Source of the DNA: Roseiarcus sp963833955
Lineage (GTDB): Bacteria; Pseudomonadota; Alphaproteobacteria; Rhizobiales; Beijerinckiaceae
DNA length: 64,000 nucleotides
NCBI GenBank assembly: GCA_963833955.1
Contig: CAWHZY010000007.1
Location: 186,001 to 250,000, forward strand
Direction of reading: 5' to 3'
Shown here: piece after piece, positions 17,454 through 25,887 of the stretch
How positions within the stretch are numbered: position 1 is the first letter of the stretch
How the letters are laid out: every line of letters starts with the position of its first letter
Program-made: the position numbers and the translations under genes
Notes under the pieces: model-generated
Database searches by the model: none
The model's input: only the letters and a program-made list of their open reading frames with translations
What the model was told of the DNA's origin: nothing

Positions 17454-18410
17454 TCAGCTTGAGCCGATAAGGATTCCGGCCGCCAGCACCAGCGCGCCGC
17501 CGACCATCACTTTGGCGGCCGCCGACAACGGAGGCGTGTCCATGTACCGCCACTGAATCCAGGAGATTACGAGTAACTCGATGACGACGACGATGAACGC
17601 GATGGCCGTCGCCGTATAGAAATACGGGATCAGGAAGGGGAGGGTGTGGCCGATGCCCCCCGCCGTCGTCATCAAGCCGCAGACGAGCCCCCGCAGCAGC
17701 GGCGCGCCGCGTCCCGAAAGCTTGCCGTCGTCCGACAGAGCCTCCGCGAAGCCCATCGAAATGCCAGCCCCGATCGACGCCGCGAGCCCGACGAGAAACG
17801 CGTTCCAGGAATCATGGGTCGCGAAGGCGGCGGCGAACACCGGCGCCAGCGTCGACACCGAACCATCCATGAGGCCAACGAGGCCGGGCTGGATGATCTG
17901 CAGAATGAAGCGTCGTCGTTCGCTCTCGGCTTCATCGTGCCGGACGGAGTTGGTCAGCATCTCGTGCTCGAGGCCGCTGGCGAGCTGGTCGTGCTTGTCC
18001 TCGGCCTCGGCGAGGTCGCCCAACAGCTTCCGGACCGACGCGTCGGTGGTGCGGGTCAAAGCCTGGCGGTAGAAGCGCGCCGCGGCGCGCTCCATGTCGT
18101 GAGTGTGCGCGCGCGCCGCTTCGAGGCCGAGCGGCTTCATCTGCCAAACCGGCTTCGCCGGTATGTAGCCGCGGATGTCCTGACGCCGCACCAGTGGAAT
18201 ATGGTCGCCGAATTTCGACACGAAGAGGTCGATGAGCCGGCGCCGATGCGTGTTCTCCTCGGCGGCCATCTCGTCAAACACCTTGGCGGTCGCCGGGTAG
18301 TCTTCGTGCAGGCCGTCGGAGAAGTCGGCGTAGACGCGCGAATCCTCCTCCTCATTGCTGATAGCGAGGGCCAGAATCTCGCGCTCGGACAGGTCATCGA
18401 AGTTGCGCAT
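17454..18410 (-). CDS. mbfA: iron exporter MbfA (ferritin-like plus VIT1 domain)
   Basis: A 318-residue inner-membrane iron exporter. The N-terminal half is a rubrerythrin/ferritin-like diiron domain with glutamates and histidines in SNEEEDSRVY (near 19-28), AAEENTHRRR (near 50-58) and AEAEDKHDQ (near 134-142). The C-terminal half is a VIT1/CCC1-like membrane domain starting IQPGLVGLMDGSVSTLAPVFAAAF with several membrane helices to the end. In rhizobia this gene protects against iron and peroxide stress under Irr control; I could not find a clear Irr box upstream here. Confidence 0.92.
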   Translation of the reverse strand: MRNFDDLSEREILALAISNEEEDSRVYADFSDGLHEDYPATAKVFDEMAAEENTHRRRLIDLFVSKFGDHIPLVRRQDIRGYIPAKPVWQMKPLGLEAARAHTHDMERAAARFYRQALTRTTDASVRKLLGDLAEAEDKHDQLASGLEHEMLTNSVRHDEAESERRRFILQIIQPGLVGLMDGSVSTLAPVFAAAFATHDSWNAFLVGLAASIGAGISMGFAEALSDDGKLSGRGAPLLRGLVCGLMTTAGGIGHTLPFLIPYFYTATAIAFIVVVIELLVISWIQWRYMDTPPLSAAAKVMVGGALVLAAGILIGSS

Positions 18411-18574
18411 GGACGACGTTCCCGGAAGCCTCCGCCTGGTCGATTGGCTCTATCGCGGCCCGCCGCGCCGCCGCGCGCTCGAAGGTTGTCGTTCTACGGT
18501 TACGCCGTCGATAGGGTCAAGGCGCGGGTTCGGATACGGCGCCAGCTCGCTCACAGTGCCGCGTTGCTCAGGCG

Positions 18575-18958
18575 TCAGTCTCTATTGCCTTGCGCTGATG
18601 CTTGTCTGGTTCTGATCTCGCCCAGATCATGCTCCAGGAAATAATTGAGGAAGGTGCGGATCGCGGCGATGGCCGCGAGGCGCGCCACCTCGTCCCAGCT
18701 CGTGGTGATTGCGGTCTCCAGAACATCGGCGGCGAGTTGGAACGTGAGGCCCGCGACGAGCCAACGGCCGAGGCGCAGCCAGACGTCGCGTTCGTAATGG
18801 CCGTCGCGCGAGGAGAACATCGTCCGCAAGCCCTGGAAGAAGGCCTCGACCGCGCCAATAACGATGAGGACCAGCGCGAGCCAGTCGATGACGTCGACGG
18901 CGGCGTTGGTCGCCAGGATGAGCCAGTCTCTCACCGCGTCGCTCTGTTGACCCAGCAA
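18575..18958 (-). CDS. DUF1622 family membrane protein
   Basis: 127 residues with two or three likely membrane helices (VDVIDWLALVLIVIGAVEAFF; FQLAADVLETAITTSW; LAAIAAIRTFLNYFLEHDL). The end FLNYFLEHDLGEIR is typical of DUF1622, a family without an assigned function. The longest frame starts with TTG at 18958; a GTG at 18934 giving MRDWLILATNAAVD is a reasonable alternative. It is separated from mbfA by about 165 bases and may share its regulation. Confidence 0.8.
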   Translation of the reverse strand: MLGQQSDAVRDWLILATNAAVDVIDWLALVLIVIGAVEAFFQGLRTMFSSRDGHYERDVWLRLGRWLVAGLTFQLAADVLETAITTSWDEVARLAAIAAIRTFLNYFLEHDLGEIRTRQASAQGNRD

Positions 18959-19121
18959 GGGCAGGCCATTTGCGAGTCCGTTTTAAGCGATTTCAACGGG
19001 TTGCGGCGTCATTAGCGAGTCACTCCCCCGTGCGCCCTCTCGTAATTACACATGTTTAATATGTTGTATAGGTGAAGAGGCCGGGCGCAGCCGGAAGGAT
19101 CGCCTGCGCCCAAATCCCCCG

Positions 19122-20666
19122 TCAGTGCATGCCGGCGGCGGTTTCGTGCATCGCCTTCAACGCGTCGTCGAGCGTGAAGGTGTTGGGCTTCTGGATCGGC
19201 GGGAAGTCCTTGAAGGTCGCGGCCCATTGCGACGCGACCGCCTGCGCGCCGTAGATCATGAAGACGCGACGCAAGAACCAGTCGTAATAGCTGTTCGAAG
19301 TGATATCCGCCCGCTCGTAAGGGTCGGTGCGAAGATTGAAGAGCTTCGGCACCCTGAGCTTCGTGAACGGTTCAGCCCAAACCTGCAGCGTACCCTGACA
19401 GCGCTGCTCCATGAATACGACCTTCCAATTGTCGTAGCGCAAGCCGAGCACGTCGCCGTCATCGCTCAAATACATGAAGAAGTTGCGCGGACTCTTTTGC
19501 TCCTGCCCGGTCAGGTAGGGCACCAGATTGTAGGCGTCGAGGTGATTTTTGTAGGTGCGCCCGATCGCCTGATAGCCCTTCTTCAGCTTCTCGATGATGT
19601 CGGGCTCGCCGGCCATTGCGAGAAATGTGGGAAACCAGTCGTGGTGCTGCACGATCTCATTCGAGATCGTGCCCGGCTTGATCTTGCCCGGCCAGCGCAC
19701 CACCATCGGAACCCGGAACGCGCCTTCCCAATTGGTGTTCTTCTCGCTGCGGAACGGCGTCATGGCGCCATCCGGCCAAGAGTTCATGTGTGGGCCGTTG
19801 TCGGTCGAGTACATCACGAAGGTGTTATCGGCGATGCCGGCCTCGTCGAGAAAGTCGAGCGCCTGGCCGACGTTCTTGTCATGGTCGATCATCGTGTCGT
19901 GATAGGGTGATTGCCAGCGTCCCGCTTGACCCAAGCTTTTTGGCTTGGTGTGGGTGAAGGCGTGCATGTGGGTGGTGTTGAGCCAGACGAAGAACGGCTG
20001 GCCCGCGTCGTTCGCCTTTTTCATGAATTCCTTGGCCCGCGCGACGAAGTCGTCGTCGCAGGTCTCCATGCGCTTCCTGGTGAGAGGGCCGGTATCCTCG
20101 ATCTTCTGCTTTCCGACCCTGCCCCAGCGGGGCTGCTCGGTTGGATCGTCGGTGTCCGTCGCGAAGGAATGCATGACCCCGCGCGGTCCGAACGTCTTGT
20201 GAAAGTTCGGAAACTCCTTTTCATCGGGATAGTCGTCCGCTTCCGGCTCTTCCTCGGCGTTGAGGTGGTAGAGGTTGCCGTAGAACTCGTCGAAGCCGTG
20301 ATTGGTCGGCAGCATCGAGTTCAGATCGCCGAGATGGTTTTTGCCGAACTGGCCGGTCGCATAACCCTGATTCTTGAGGGCCGCGGCGATTGTGATGATC
20401 TTCTCGTTCATGCCGATCGGGGCGCCGGGAATACCGACCTTGGAGAGGCCGGTGCGATAGACGCTCTGCCCGGTGATGAAGGACGAGCGGCCCGCCGTGC
20501 AGGATTGTTCGCCGTAGGAATCGGTGAAGATCATCCCTTCCTTGGCGATCCGGTCGATGTTGGGCGTCTGATAGCCCATGAGGCCGTGCGAATAGCAGCT
20601 TAGGTTCGCGATGCCGATGTCGTCGCCCCAGATGACGAGGATATTCGGTTTGTCTGACTTAGGCAT
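19122..20666 (-). CDS. arylsulfatase (formylglycine-dependent)
   Basis: Hydrolyses sulfate esters. The 514-residue enzyme starts NILVIWGDDIG with the metal-binding aspartates at 15-16 and carries the formylglycine site C56-T-A-G-R60 in EQSCTAGRSSFITGQ, followed by later metal ligands in STDNGPHMNSW. The site has alanine in the place of the usual proline, a variant known in this family. No signal peptide is present (MPKSDKPN), so it appears cytoplasmic. A strong AGGAGAGGG site precedes the ATG. The activating enzyme is coded 2.6 kb away at 23273-24256, which supports function. Confidence 0.95.
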   Translation of the reverse strand: MPKSDKPNILVIWGDDIGIANLSCYSHGLMGYQTPNIDRIAKEGMIFTDSYGEQSCTAGRSSFITGQSVYRTGLSKVGIPGAPIGMNEKIITIAAALKNQGYATGQFGKNHLGDLNSMLPTNHGFDEFYGNLYHLNAEEEPEADDYPDEKEFPNFHKTFGPRGVMHSFATDTDDPTEQPRWGRVGKQKIEDTGPLTRKRMETCDDDFVARAKEFMKKANDAGQPFFVWLNTTHMHAFTHTKPKSLGQAGRWQSPYHDTMIDHDKNVGQALDFLDEAGIADNTFVMYSTDNGPHMNSWPDGAMTPFRSEKNTNWEGAFRVPMVVRWPGKIKPGTISNEIVQHHDWFPTFLAMAGEPDIIEKLKKGYQAIGRTYKNHLDAYNLVPYLTGQEQKSPRNFFMYLSDDGDVLGLRYDNWKVVFMEQRCQGTLQVWAEPFTKLRVPKLFNLRTDPYERADITSNSYYDWFLRRVFMIYGAQAVASQWAATFKDFPPIQKPNTFTLDDALKAMHETAAGMH

Positions 20667-20766
20667 TTCCCTCTCCTATGCTTGAAACTGGATTTCGCCG
20701 GACGATTTCATCCCGGCGTTCTAGGAAACCACAAAACGACCCTTCAAGTTTGAGCCACGCGCCTCC

Positions 20767-21216
20767 CTACTCGAATGGTCCGACGTGAAATACCATGCTC
20801 ATGATCGCTGCGACGCCGATCAAGAGGAGAACGAGCGCCGTAACCAGAGTGAACGATACGGGAAAGACGGTCTCGCCGTGAATGAGCCCTTCCTCGCGCA
20901 TCGACTCTCGCAAGTGGCGCAGCCCCATCATGAACTGCAAATGGTAGACGATGCCGATAACGAGCATCACGATGCCGAGCCCTACCAGGGCCAGGCCGAA
21001 GTTACGCGGCGCGGCGGCTTTGGTGATGATATCCTGATCGCGCAGCTTCTGAAACACCTGCGCAATAGTGAAGCCGAAGCCGATCAGAGACAGCGAGGTG
21101 CGAATGACGGACATGAGCGTCCGATCGGCGCTCATGCGCGTGCGCTGAAACGACATGCCGGTGCGACGCGCGGCGAGATCGGTATTGGTGTCGAACTTCA
21201 GGTCGGGGCTCGCCAT
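20767..21216 (-). CDS. DUF202 (YidH-like) membrane protein
   Basis: 149 residues with the family opening FDTNTDLAARRTGMSFQRTRMSADRTLM and three membrane helices (SLIGFGFTIAQVF; GLALVGLGIVMLVIGIVYHL; VTALVLLLIGVAAIMSMVF). The frame is open further upstream, but the ATG at 21216 has GGAGAGGACG before it and gives the standard N-terminus. The function of the family is unknown. It sits 100 bases upstream of the sulfatase gene and directly after another membrane protein gene, in one likely transcript. Confidence 0.85.
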   Translation of the reverse strand: MASPDLKFDTNTDLAARRTGMSFQRTRMSADRTLMSVIRTSLSLIGFGFTIAQVFQKLRDQDIITKAAAPRNFGLALVGLGIVMLVIGIVYHLQFMMGLRHLRESMREEGLIHGETVFPVSFTLVTALVLLLIGVAAIMSMVFHVGPFE

Positions 21217-21238
21217 CGTCCTCTCCGCGACCAAAGGC

Positions 21239-21745
21239 TTAGCCAGCCGCCTGCCGGCCGACCCAATAATGGGCGATGCGCTCAAAGGGGCCGCGCAGCA
21301 GCAAATAAGGGATGAACGCCAGGAGAATGGCAATAACAGCGGACTGGCCTGGGTGGAACGTGTCCAGCACCTTCCATTGGTAGATGATATCCATGACGAC
21401 GCCAAGAATCAGGATGCGCGCCGTGGAGATGATCCCCTCCCAAAGACGCCCGCTCCGCCCTTCGGAGTCCCGAACACCGTGGATCAAGGCCCAAACATAG
21501 GGCCTGCGTCCGAGCCGCGCATCGTGAAACCCGTCGCGAAGCGCGGCGATGATCGCCATCGTTGGTTGCAAGATGAAGCGAAAGGTCATGGGGCCGCCGG
21601 GCCGATCAAGAATGTCGGTCCAGAGACGGCCGAGACTTTCATCGGTAATCCCATACCAGGCCACCCCGAGAGCGAGGAGGCCAACCAGGAGCAAGCTTGC
21701 GATCTGCGCCTGAAGGATTTGGGTTTTTGACGGCGCGTCAGTCAA
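21239..21745 (-). CDS. hypothetical membrane protein
   Basis: 168 residues with membrane segments near both ends (ASLLLVGLLALGVAWYGI; SAVIAILLAFIPYLLL) and a middle region with RPYVWALIHG and ILILGVVMDIIYQW. I do not recognise a named family. It is 22 bases upstream of the DUF202 gene and probably forms an operon with it and the sulfatase. The frame starts with TTG without a clear ribosome site, so the N-terminus is uncertain. Confidence 0.7.
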   Translation of the reverse strand: MTDAPSKTQILQAQIASLLLVGLLALGVAWYGITDESLGRLWTDILDRPGGPMTFRFILQPTMAIIAALRDGFHDARLGRRPYVWALIHGVRDSEGRSGRLWEGIISTARILILGVVMDIIYQWKVLDTFHPGQSAVIAILLAFIPYLLLRGPFERIAHYWVGRQAAG

Positions 21746-21929
21746 AATGCGAGCGCTCGGCGCCGATTCGATCGGTTTGAGGGGAAGCCAGCATCTTAGC
21801 GGCAGAGATCACGCTCAATGTTAACGGTCATCACCCTGCATCGGTTAGTCCCTACCAGACCGCATGTCAAAGCCGCCCTGGCCGGCGGTTCTGCTTGCCA
21901 ATAGCCTGGATGTTCAAGGAGCATGGTCG

Positions 21930-23185
21930 ATGTCAACAATGGGCGAGAACGCGGAAACGCCAGCCGAGCGCGCGCAGGCGATTCGCGCATTCTACGAGTC
22001 GCACCCCTATCCGGCGCCGGTCACCACCCTCGAATCGCGTCTTGATCGTTATCGCGATCCGCAGCGGCGGCGCGCGCAATCCTTGCTGCTGTGGCCTATG
22101 GAAAAGCCGCGTCCCCATCGATCCATCCTCGTCGCCGGCTGCGGCACGTCGCAGGCCGCGCGTCATGCGCTCATGGAGCCTGACGCGCGTGTCACCGCGA
22201 TCGACGTCAGCGAAGCAAGCTTGCGCCACACCCATGATCTTCAACAGAAGCATGACATACGAAATTTGCAGCTTCACCGGCTTGCGATCGAGCGGATCGG
22301 CGAGCTTGGCAAGACGTTCGACCAGATTGTCTGCACGGGCGTCCTTCATCATCTGAGCGATCCGGACGCAGGGCTTAGCTCATTGCGCGATGTCCTCGCC
22401 GTCGACGGCGCAATGCACATCATGGTCTACGCGCCCTACGGACGCGCGGGCATCACCATGATGCAGGACTATTGCCGGCTGCTCGGGATCGGCGTCGGGG
22501 ACGAAGACCTGCGCGATCTCGGGCAGACGGTTCAAGCGCTGCCAATCGACCATCCGATCGCCGGCGTCGTGAAGCGGGCAAAGGACTTTCGCACGGCCCA
22601 ACGCGCTCGCCGACGCCTTGCTCAATCCCCAGGATCGCGCCTATTCCGTGCCGCAGATCTACGATTGGCTTAAGCGCTGCGGCCTCAAATTCGGGCGCTG
22701 GTACGAGCAGGCGGCCTATCTTCCGCAGTGTGGAGCGATCGATGACGCGCCGCATGGCGCTCGGCTCGCAGCGCTTCCCCCGTCCGCCCAACACGCGGCG
22801 GTGGAGCTTCTGCGCGGAACGATGGACCGGCACAGCTTCATCGCCTACCGCGACGACCGCGGACGCCAAGCCCAGCCAATCTCATTCGAGGGCGGCGCCT
22901 GGCGCGGTTTCGTCCCAGTCCGGCTTCCCTGGACGCTGACCGTCAAGGATCGCGCGCCGCGCGGCGTCGCCGCAGCGCTCATCAATCCGCGGCACGCCTA
23001 TCCGGACCTTGCGCTCTTCATCGACGCCGCCGAGGAGCGGCTCCTCGCTGCGATCGACGGCGAGCGCTCCGTCGCCGAGATCCTGCATGGCCCGGGCGAG
23101 ACCACCGGCGATGAGCAGGGCGCGCCAGTTTTTCAGGCGGCTCTGGGAGCACGATCTCATCGTGTTCGACGCGAAACGACCCTAG
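21930..23185 (+). CDS. class I SAM-dependent methyltransferase, interrupted by two frameshifts
   Basis: The first section (to about 22590) has FYESHPYPAPVTTLE, the SAM motif ILVAGCGTSQAARHAL and the post-motif FDQIVCTGVLHHL. The protein then continues one frame later as RPNALADALLNPQDRAYSVP and FGRWYEQAAYLPQCG, and after about 23118 one frame later again as ARQFFRRLWEHDLIVFD to a stop at 23185. Each break is explained by one extra base (near 22590, and in the GGG run near 23118). Repaired, it is a protein of about 418 residues. The ATG at 21930 has CAAGGAG upstream. Its substrate is unknown; it is convergent with the sulfatase-activating gene. Confidence 0.8.
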
Positions 23186-23272
23186 CGCAGATTGCATTTG
23201 GGTCGACCCGGCCTTGTAGCCGCGCCCGATTCGACGAAATTGCAATCTGCCCCAGACGCCGCGAGCCGCGTA

Positions 23273-24256
23273 TTAGACCGGCGCGCCGCGCACCACGCAG
23301 CGAAAGCCGACGTGGCTCGTCGATGTGTCGATCGGCTCGGCGTGTCGCGCGGCCGGCCGATAACGGCGGCAATAGTTCGGCGCGCAGAGGTGCGAGCCGC
23401 CTTTCAGCACTTTCCGCGGAATGCGAATCTCAGGTTGGCAGGGGTCATAGCTCTGCGCCTCGAGACCGCCGCGCGGGTTCTGCGGCACGCAGCAGGCCTT
23501 GGGCGCGTCGGGTGGGTGCCGGGTCGACCAGAAGTCGGTCGTCCATTCCCACACATTGCCGATCATGTCGTAGATTCCGTAGCCGTTTGGCGGAAACGAC
23601 CGCACGGGCGATGTGCGCTCAAAGCCGTCCTGCTTCAGGTTCTGCTGCGGAAACGCGCCCTGCCAGGTGTTGGCCATCTGCTTGCCGCCGGGCGTGAACT
23701 CTTCGCCCCAGGAATATTCCGCGCCATCAAGCCCGCCGCGCGCCGCAAACTCCCACTCGGCCTCGGTTGGCAATTCCTTGCCGGCCCAGCGTGCGTAGGC
23801 CTCGGCGTCGCGATAGGCGACATGCACGACGGGATGATCGTCCATCCCACTGATCGAAGAGCGCGGCCCGTACGGCCTTCGCCAGTCGGCGCCGAATTTG
23901 AATCGCCACCATTGCGACCAGTCCTTGAGATCGACCGGCTCTTTCGGAGGCGAAAAGACGAGCGATCCCGCTTTCAGCATGTGCGGCAACGCACCCGGAT
24001 AATCCTCCGCCCTCGGCGCGATCTCGGCGAAGGTCATATGCTTCGTCGCGTTGACGAACTTGCGGAACTGGCGGTTCGTCACCGGCGCGCTGTCGATCCA
24101 AAAAGCGCCGACGCTGACCCGGTGCGCCGGCGCTTCCTCGGGATAGTGCCCGTCGGAGCCCATGCGAAACTCGCCGCCCGGCACGAAGATCATGTCGGCG
24201 AGCGGATTCGTCTCAGGCGTTTCGGCGCGTTCGGAAACCTGGCTCTGTGAACTCAT
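23273..24256 (-). CDS. formylglycine-generating enzyme (SUMF1 family)
   Basis: Converts the active-site cysteine of sulfatases to formylglycine. The 327-residue protein has the SUMF1 fold from FVPGGEFRMGSDGHYPEEAP onward, the calcium and core motifs GNVWEWTTDFW, and, decisively, both catalytic cysteines near 291 and 296 in GGSHLCAPNYCRRYRPAAR, which separates real activating enzymes from look-alikes. The ATG at 24256 follows CAGCAGGACGAC; the frame is open 25 codons further. With the sulfatase at 19122-20666 it forms an enzyme-activator pair. Confidence 0.93.
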   Translation of the reverse strand: MSSQSQVSERAETPETNPLADMIFVPGGEFRMGSDGHYPEEAPAHRVSVGAFWIDSAPVTNRQFRKFVNATKHMTFAEIAPRAEDYPGALPHMLKAGSLVFSPPKEPVDLKDWSQWWRFKFGADWRRPYGPRSSISGMDDHPVVHVAYRDAEAYARWAGKELPTEAEWEFAARGGLDGAEYSWGEEFTPGGKQMANTWQGAFPQQNLKQDGFERTSPVRSFPPNGYGIYDMIGNVWEWTTDFWSTRHPPDAPKACCVPQNPRGGLEAQSYDPCQPEIRIPRKVLKGGSHLCAPNYCRRYRPAARHAEPIDTSTSHVGFRCVVRGAPV

Positions 24257-24322
24257 GTCGTCCTGCTGATCGGCCGGGGGAAACTGATCGCATGGATAGC
24301 GTGAATTCTCAAAACCGTAACC

Positions 24323-24352
24323 TTGAAACACGCGCTCGCTGTAATAGATAAT
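24323..24352 (+). promoter_or_regulatory. candidate sigma-70 type promoter of a small RNA
   Basis: TTGAAA at 24323-24328 and GATAAT at 24347-24352 are 18 bases apart. They lie in an intergenic region and are followed about 35 bases later by a strong hairpin terminator, with no ORF in between. Confidence 0.45.
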
Positions 24353-24358
24353 ACACCA

Positions 24359-24423
24359 TCAGGCGCTGCCGCGTGACGTCGCTTGAGAGCCCGTAAAGCC
24401 CGGCTTTGCAGGCTCGGTTTTTT
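24359..24423 (+). ncRNA. candidate small RNA of about 65 nt
   Basis: A promoter-like pair ends at 24352, and a Rho-independent terminator ends in six T at 24423. No coding frame with a ribosome site fits in between, and the nearest upstream gene on the same strand ends more than 1.1 kb away behind a convergent gene. This isolated promoter-terminator unit is what an independent sRNA would look like. I do not recognise the family, and expression is not shown. Confidence 0.4.
24387..24423 (+). terminator. Rho-independent terminator
   Basis: GAGCC at 24387 pairs with GGCTC at 24411, with an inner AAAGCC/GGCTTT pairing, followed by GGTTTTTT. It points along the + strand, where no protein gene immediately precedes it. 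Confidence 0.65.
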
Positions 24424-24576
24424 ATGATGACGATCGACTCGCGCGTAGTGCTGAGTGTGACTGGGCTTAGCAAAGGGTAGCGAAAAGCCCCCGGTTTTTG
24501 GAAGACAATGGAACTCAGTCTTTATTCACGCGTTTTAAGCTCACGATCTCAAATGAAGCCGCAGTGAGACAGTCCG

Positions 24577-24738
24577 ATGTTGGCCCTGTTGTTGAATCAT
24601 AGCCCCGCGTTTCTGACGGGCGAACTTTTGCTTGGGCTGTCCCTCGCCCTGTTCGGCGTCGCCTTGGTCAGTACAGCGCGCGAGAAATATTCAGTTCGAG
24701 TCCGGGCGGCTGAGGCGAGAGATCCAGTCGCTCGTTGA
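24577..24738 (+). CDS. possible 53-residue membrane peptide
   Basis: An ATG opens 53 codons giving a hydrophobic N-terminal half (LLLGLSLALFGVALV) and a charged C-terminal half (REKYSVRVRAAEARD). One membrane helix is likely. There is no clear ribosome site, and I recognise no family. The rest of the gap from 24257 to 24939 holds only the candidate sRNA. Confidence 0.3.
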   Translation: MLALLLNHSPAFLTGELLLGLSLALFGVALVSTAREKYSVRVRAAEARDPVAR

Positions 24739-24939
24739 CGACGTTCGGCGTTGCGTCCCTCTCTGTGGAGATGTGACATTCGAGGGAGGGTCGGCGCGAA
24801 GCCGGATTTAGCTGTCGCGTCGCGATGCTTTAGCCCGCTCGCTCATTTCTGAGGCTCCCCCCTGCGGATAACCGCGGAGCTTTACCGACAAAAGCGCCCG
24901 CGCTCTTGCCAAGTCCCTTCTCCCCGGGGACGATGGCGC

Positions 24940-25734
24940 ATGGACACAGCCCCCACCGTCAGCGGAGTTTTCGCCGCGCTTCTTTGTGCAAGCGCGTTGG
25001 GCGTATACCTACAACGTAAGCTCGCGGAACAGCACAAGAGCAAGGAGACCGGGGACCACGTCCGCCTTATCATTTCGATACTCGTGACGTTCACTGCGGT
25101 CGTGCTCGGCCTTTTAATTTCGAGCGTGAAATCTTCCTATGACCAGTTCGAAAGCCGCCTGAACGCTTTCGCCGGCGACATGACCGAGCTCGATGTCCGC
25201 TTGCGTGAGTACGGCGAGGACGCCGCGCCGATCAGGGCGAAACTGCGCACCTACCTTGGGGCCGCGATCGCGGACACCTGGCGTAACGAACCACCGCCGT
25301 CTGGCGTTTATCCAAGATTTGCCGCGAGTCCGGGCCTGGAGCGGCGCCAACTCGGAGAGATGCTGATCAACGCCGATATGGCCATTGGCAAACTCGATCC
25401 GTCCGACTTGTTTCACAAGCGTCTCGTGACCCAGATTGAGAACCAGATGTCCGCCACGATGATCCAGCGCCGGCTCGTGCTCGGAACCTCTCGCGACACG
25501 ATCTCCTGGAGTCTTCTCATCGCCATGACGGCATGGCTGGTGATCGTCTTCGCCGTATTCGGCCTTATCGCCCCTCGCAACGTGGTGGTTTACGTGACAA
25601 TCATCCTGTGCGCGCTCTCCTTTTCGTCCGCGATCTTCTTCATCCTTGAACTCGACACGCCAGTCGATGGATTCATCTACGTTTCAAGCCAGCCGCTCCG
25701 CGACGCCCTCGAGCACATCGACGCGCCGTCCTAA
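24940..25734 (+). CDS. bestrophin-like (DUF4239-type) membrane protein
   Basis: 264 residues with two N-terminal membrane helices (VFAALLCASALGVYLQ; LIISILVTFTAVVLGLLISS), a soluble middle part, and two C-terminal helices (LLIAMTAWLVIVFAVFGLI; VTIILCALSFSSAIFFILELD). The pattern, with SSVKSSYD after the second helix and ELDTPVDGFI near the end, fits the DUF4239 group of uncharacterised membrane proteins. No neighbour suggests a role. Confidence 0.75.
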   Translation: MDTAPTVSGVFAALLCASALGVYLQRKLAEQHKSKETGDHVRLIISILVTFTAVVLGLLISSVKSSYDQFESRLNAFAGDMTELDVRLREYGEDAAPIRAKLRTYLGAAIADTWRNEPPPSGVYPRFAASPGLERRQLGEMLINADMAIGKLDPSDLFHKRLVTQIENQMSATMIQRRLVLGTSRDTISWSLLIAMTAWLVIVFAVFGLIAPRNVVVYVTIILCALSFSSAIFFILELDTPVDGFIYVSSQPLRDALEHIDAPS

Positions 25735-25887
25735 GATGGGGCGCCGCGAGTGCTGCTTTTCGCTTTCGCTTTGCTCCGAGAGCCGAAAGGCCTAGAAGGG
25801 CCGCCTTGTGAATTGGACGACAGCCCCTCTTGATCCCCTGCCTCAGGACCACGCGCCCCGCGCGATGCGGTCCGGCGCCGGATAGCC

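Noticed and set aside
18411..18574. Irr/ICE box upstream of mbfA
   Set aside because: GTTCTAC occurs, but no matching inverted half-site was found.
24680..24720. tRNA-like GTTCGAGTCC
   Set aside because: No cloverleaf arms or acceptor stem could be formed around it.
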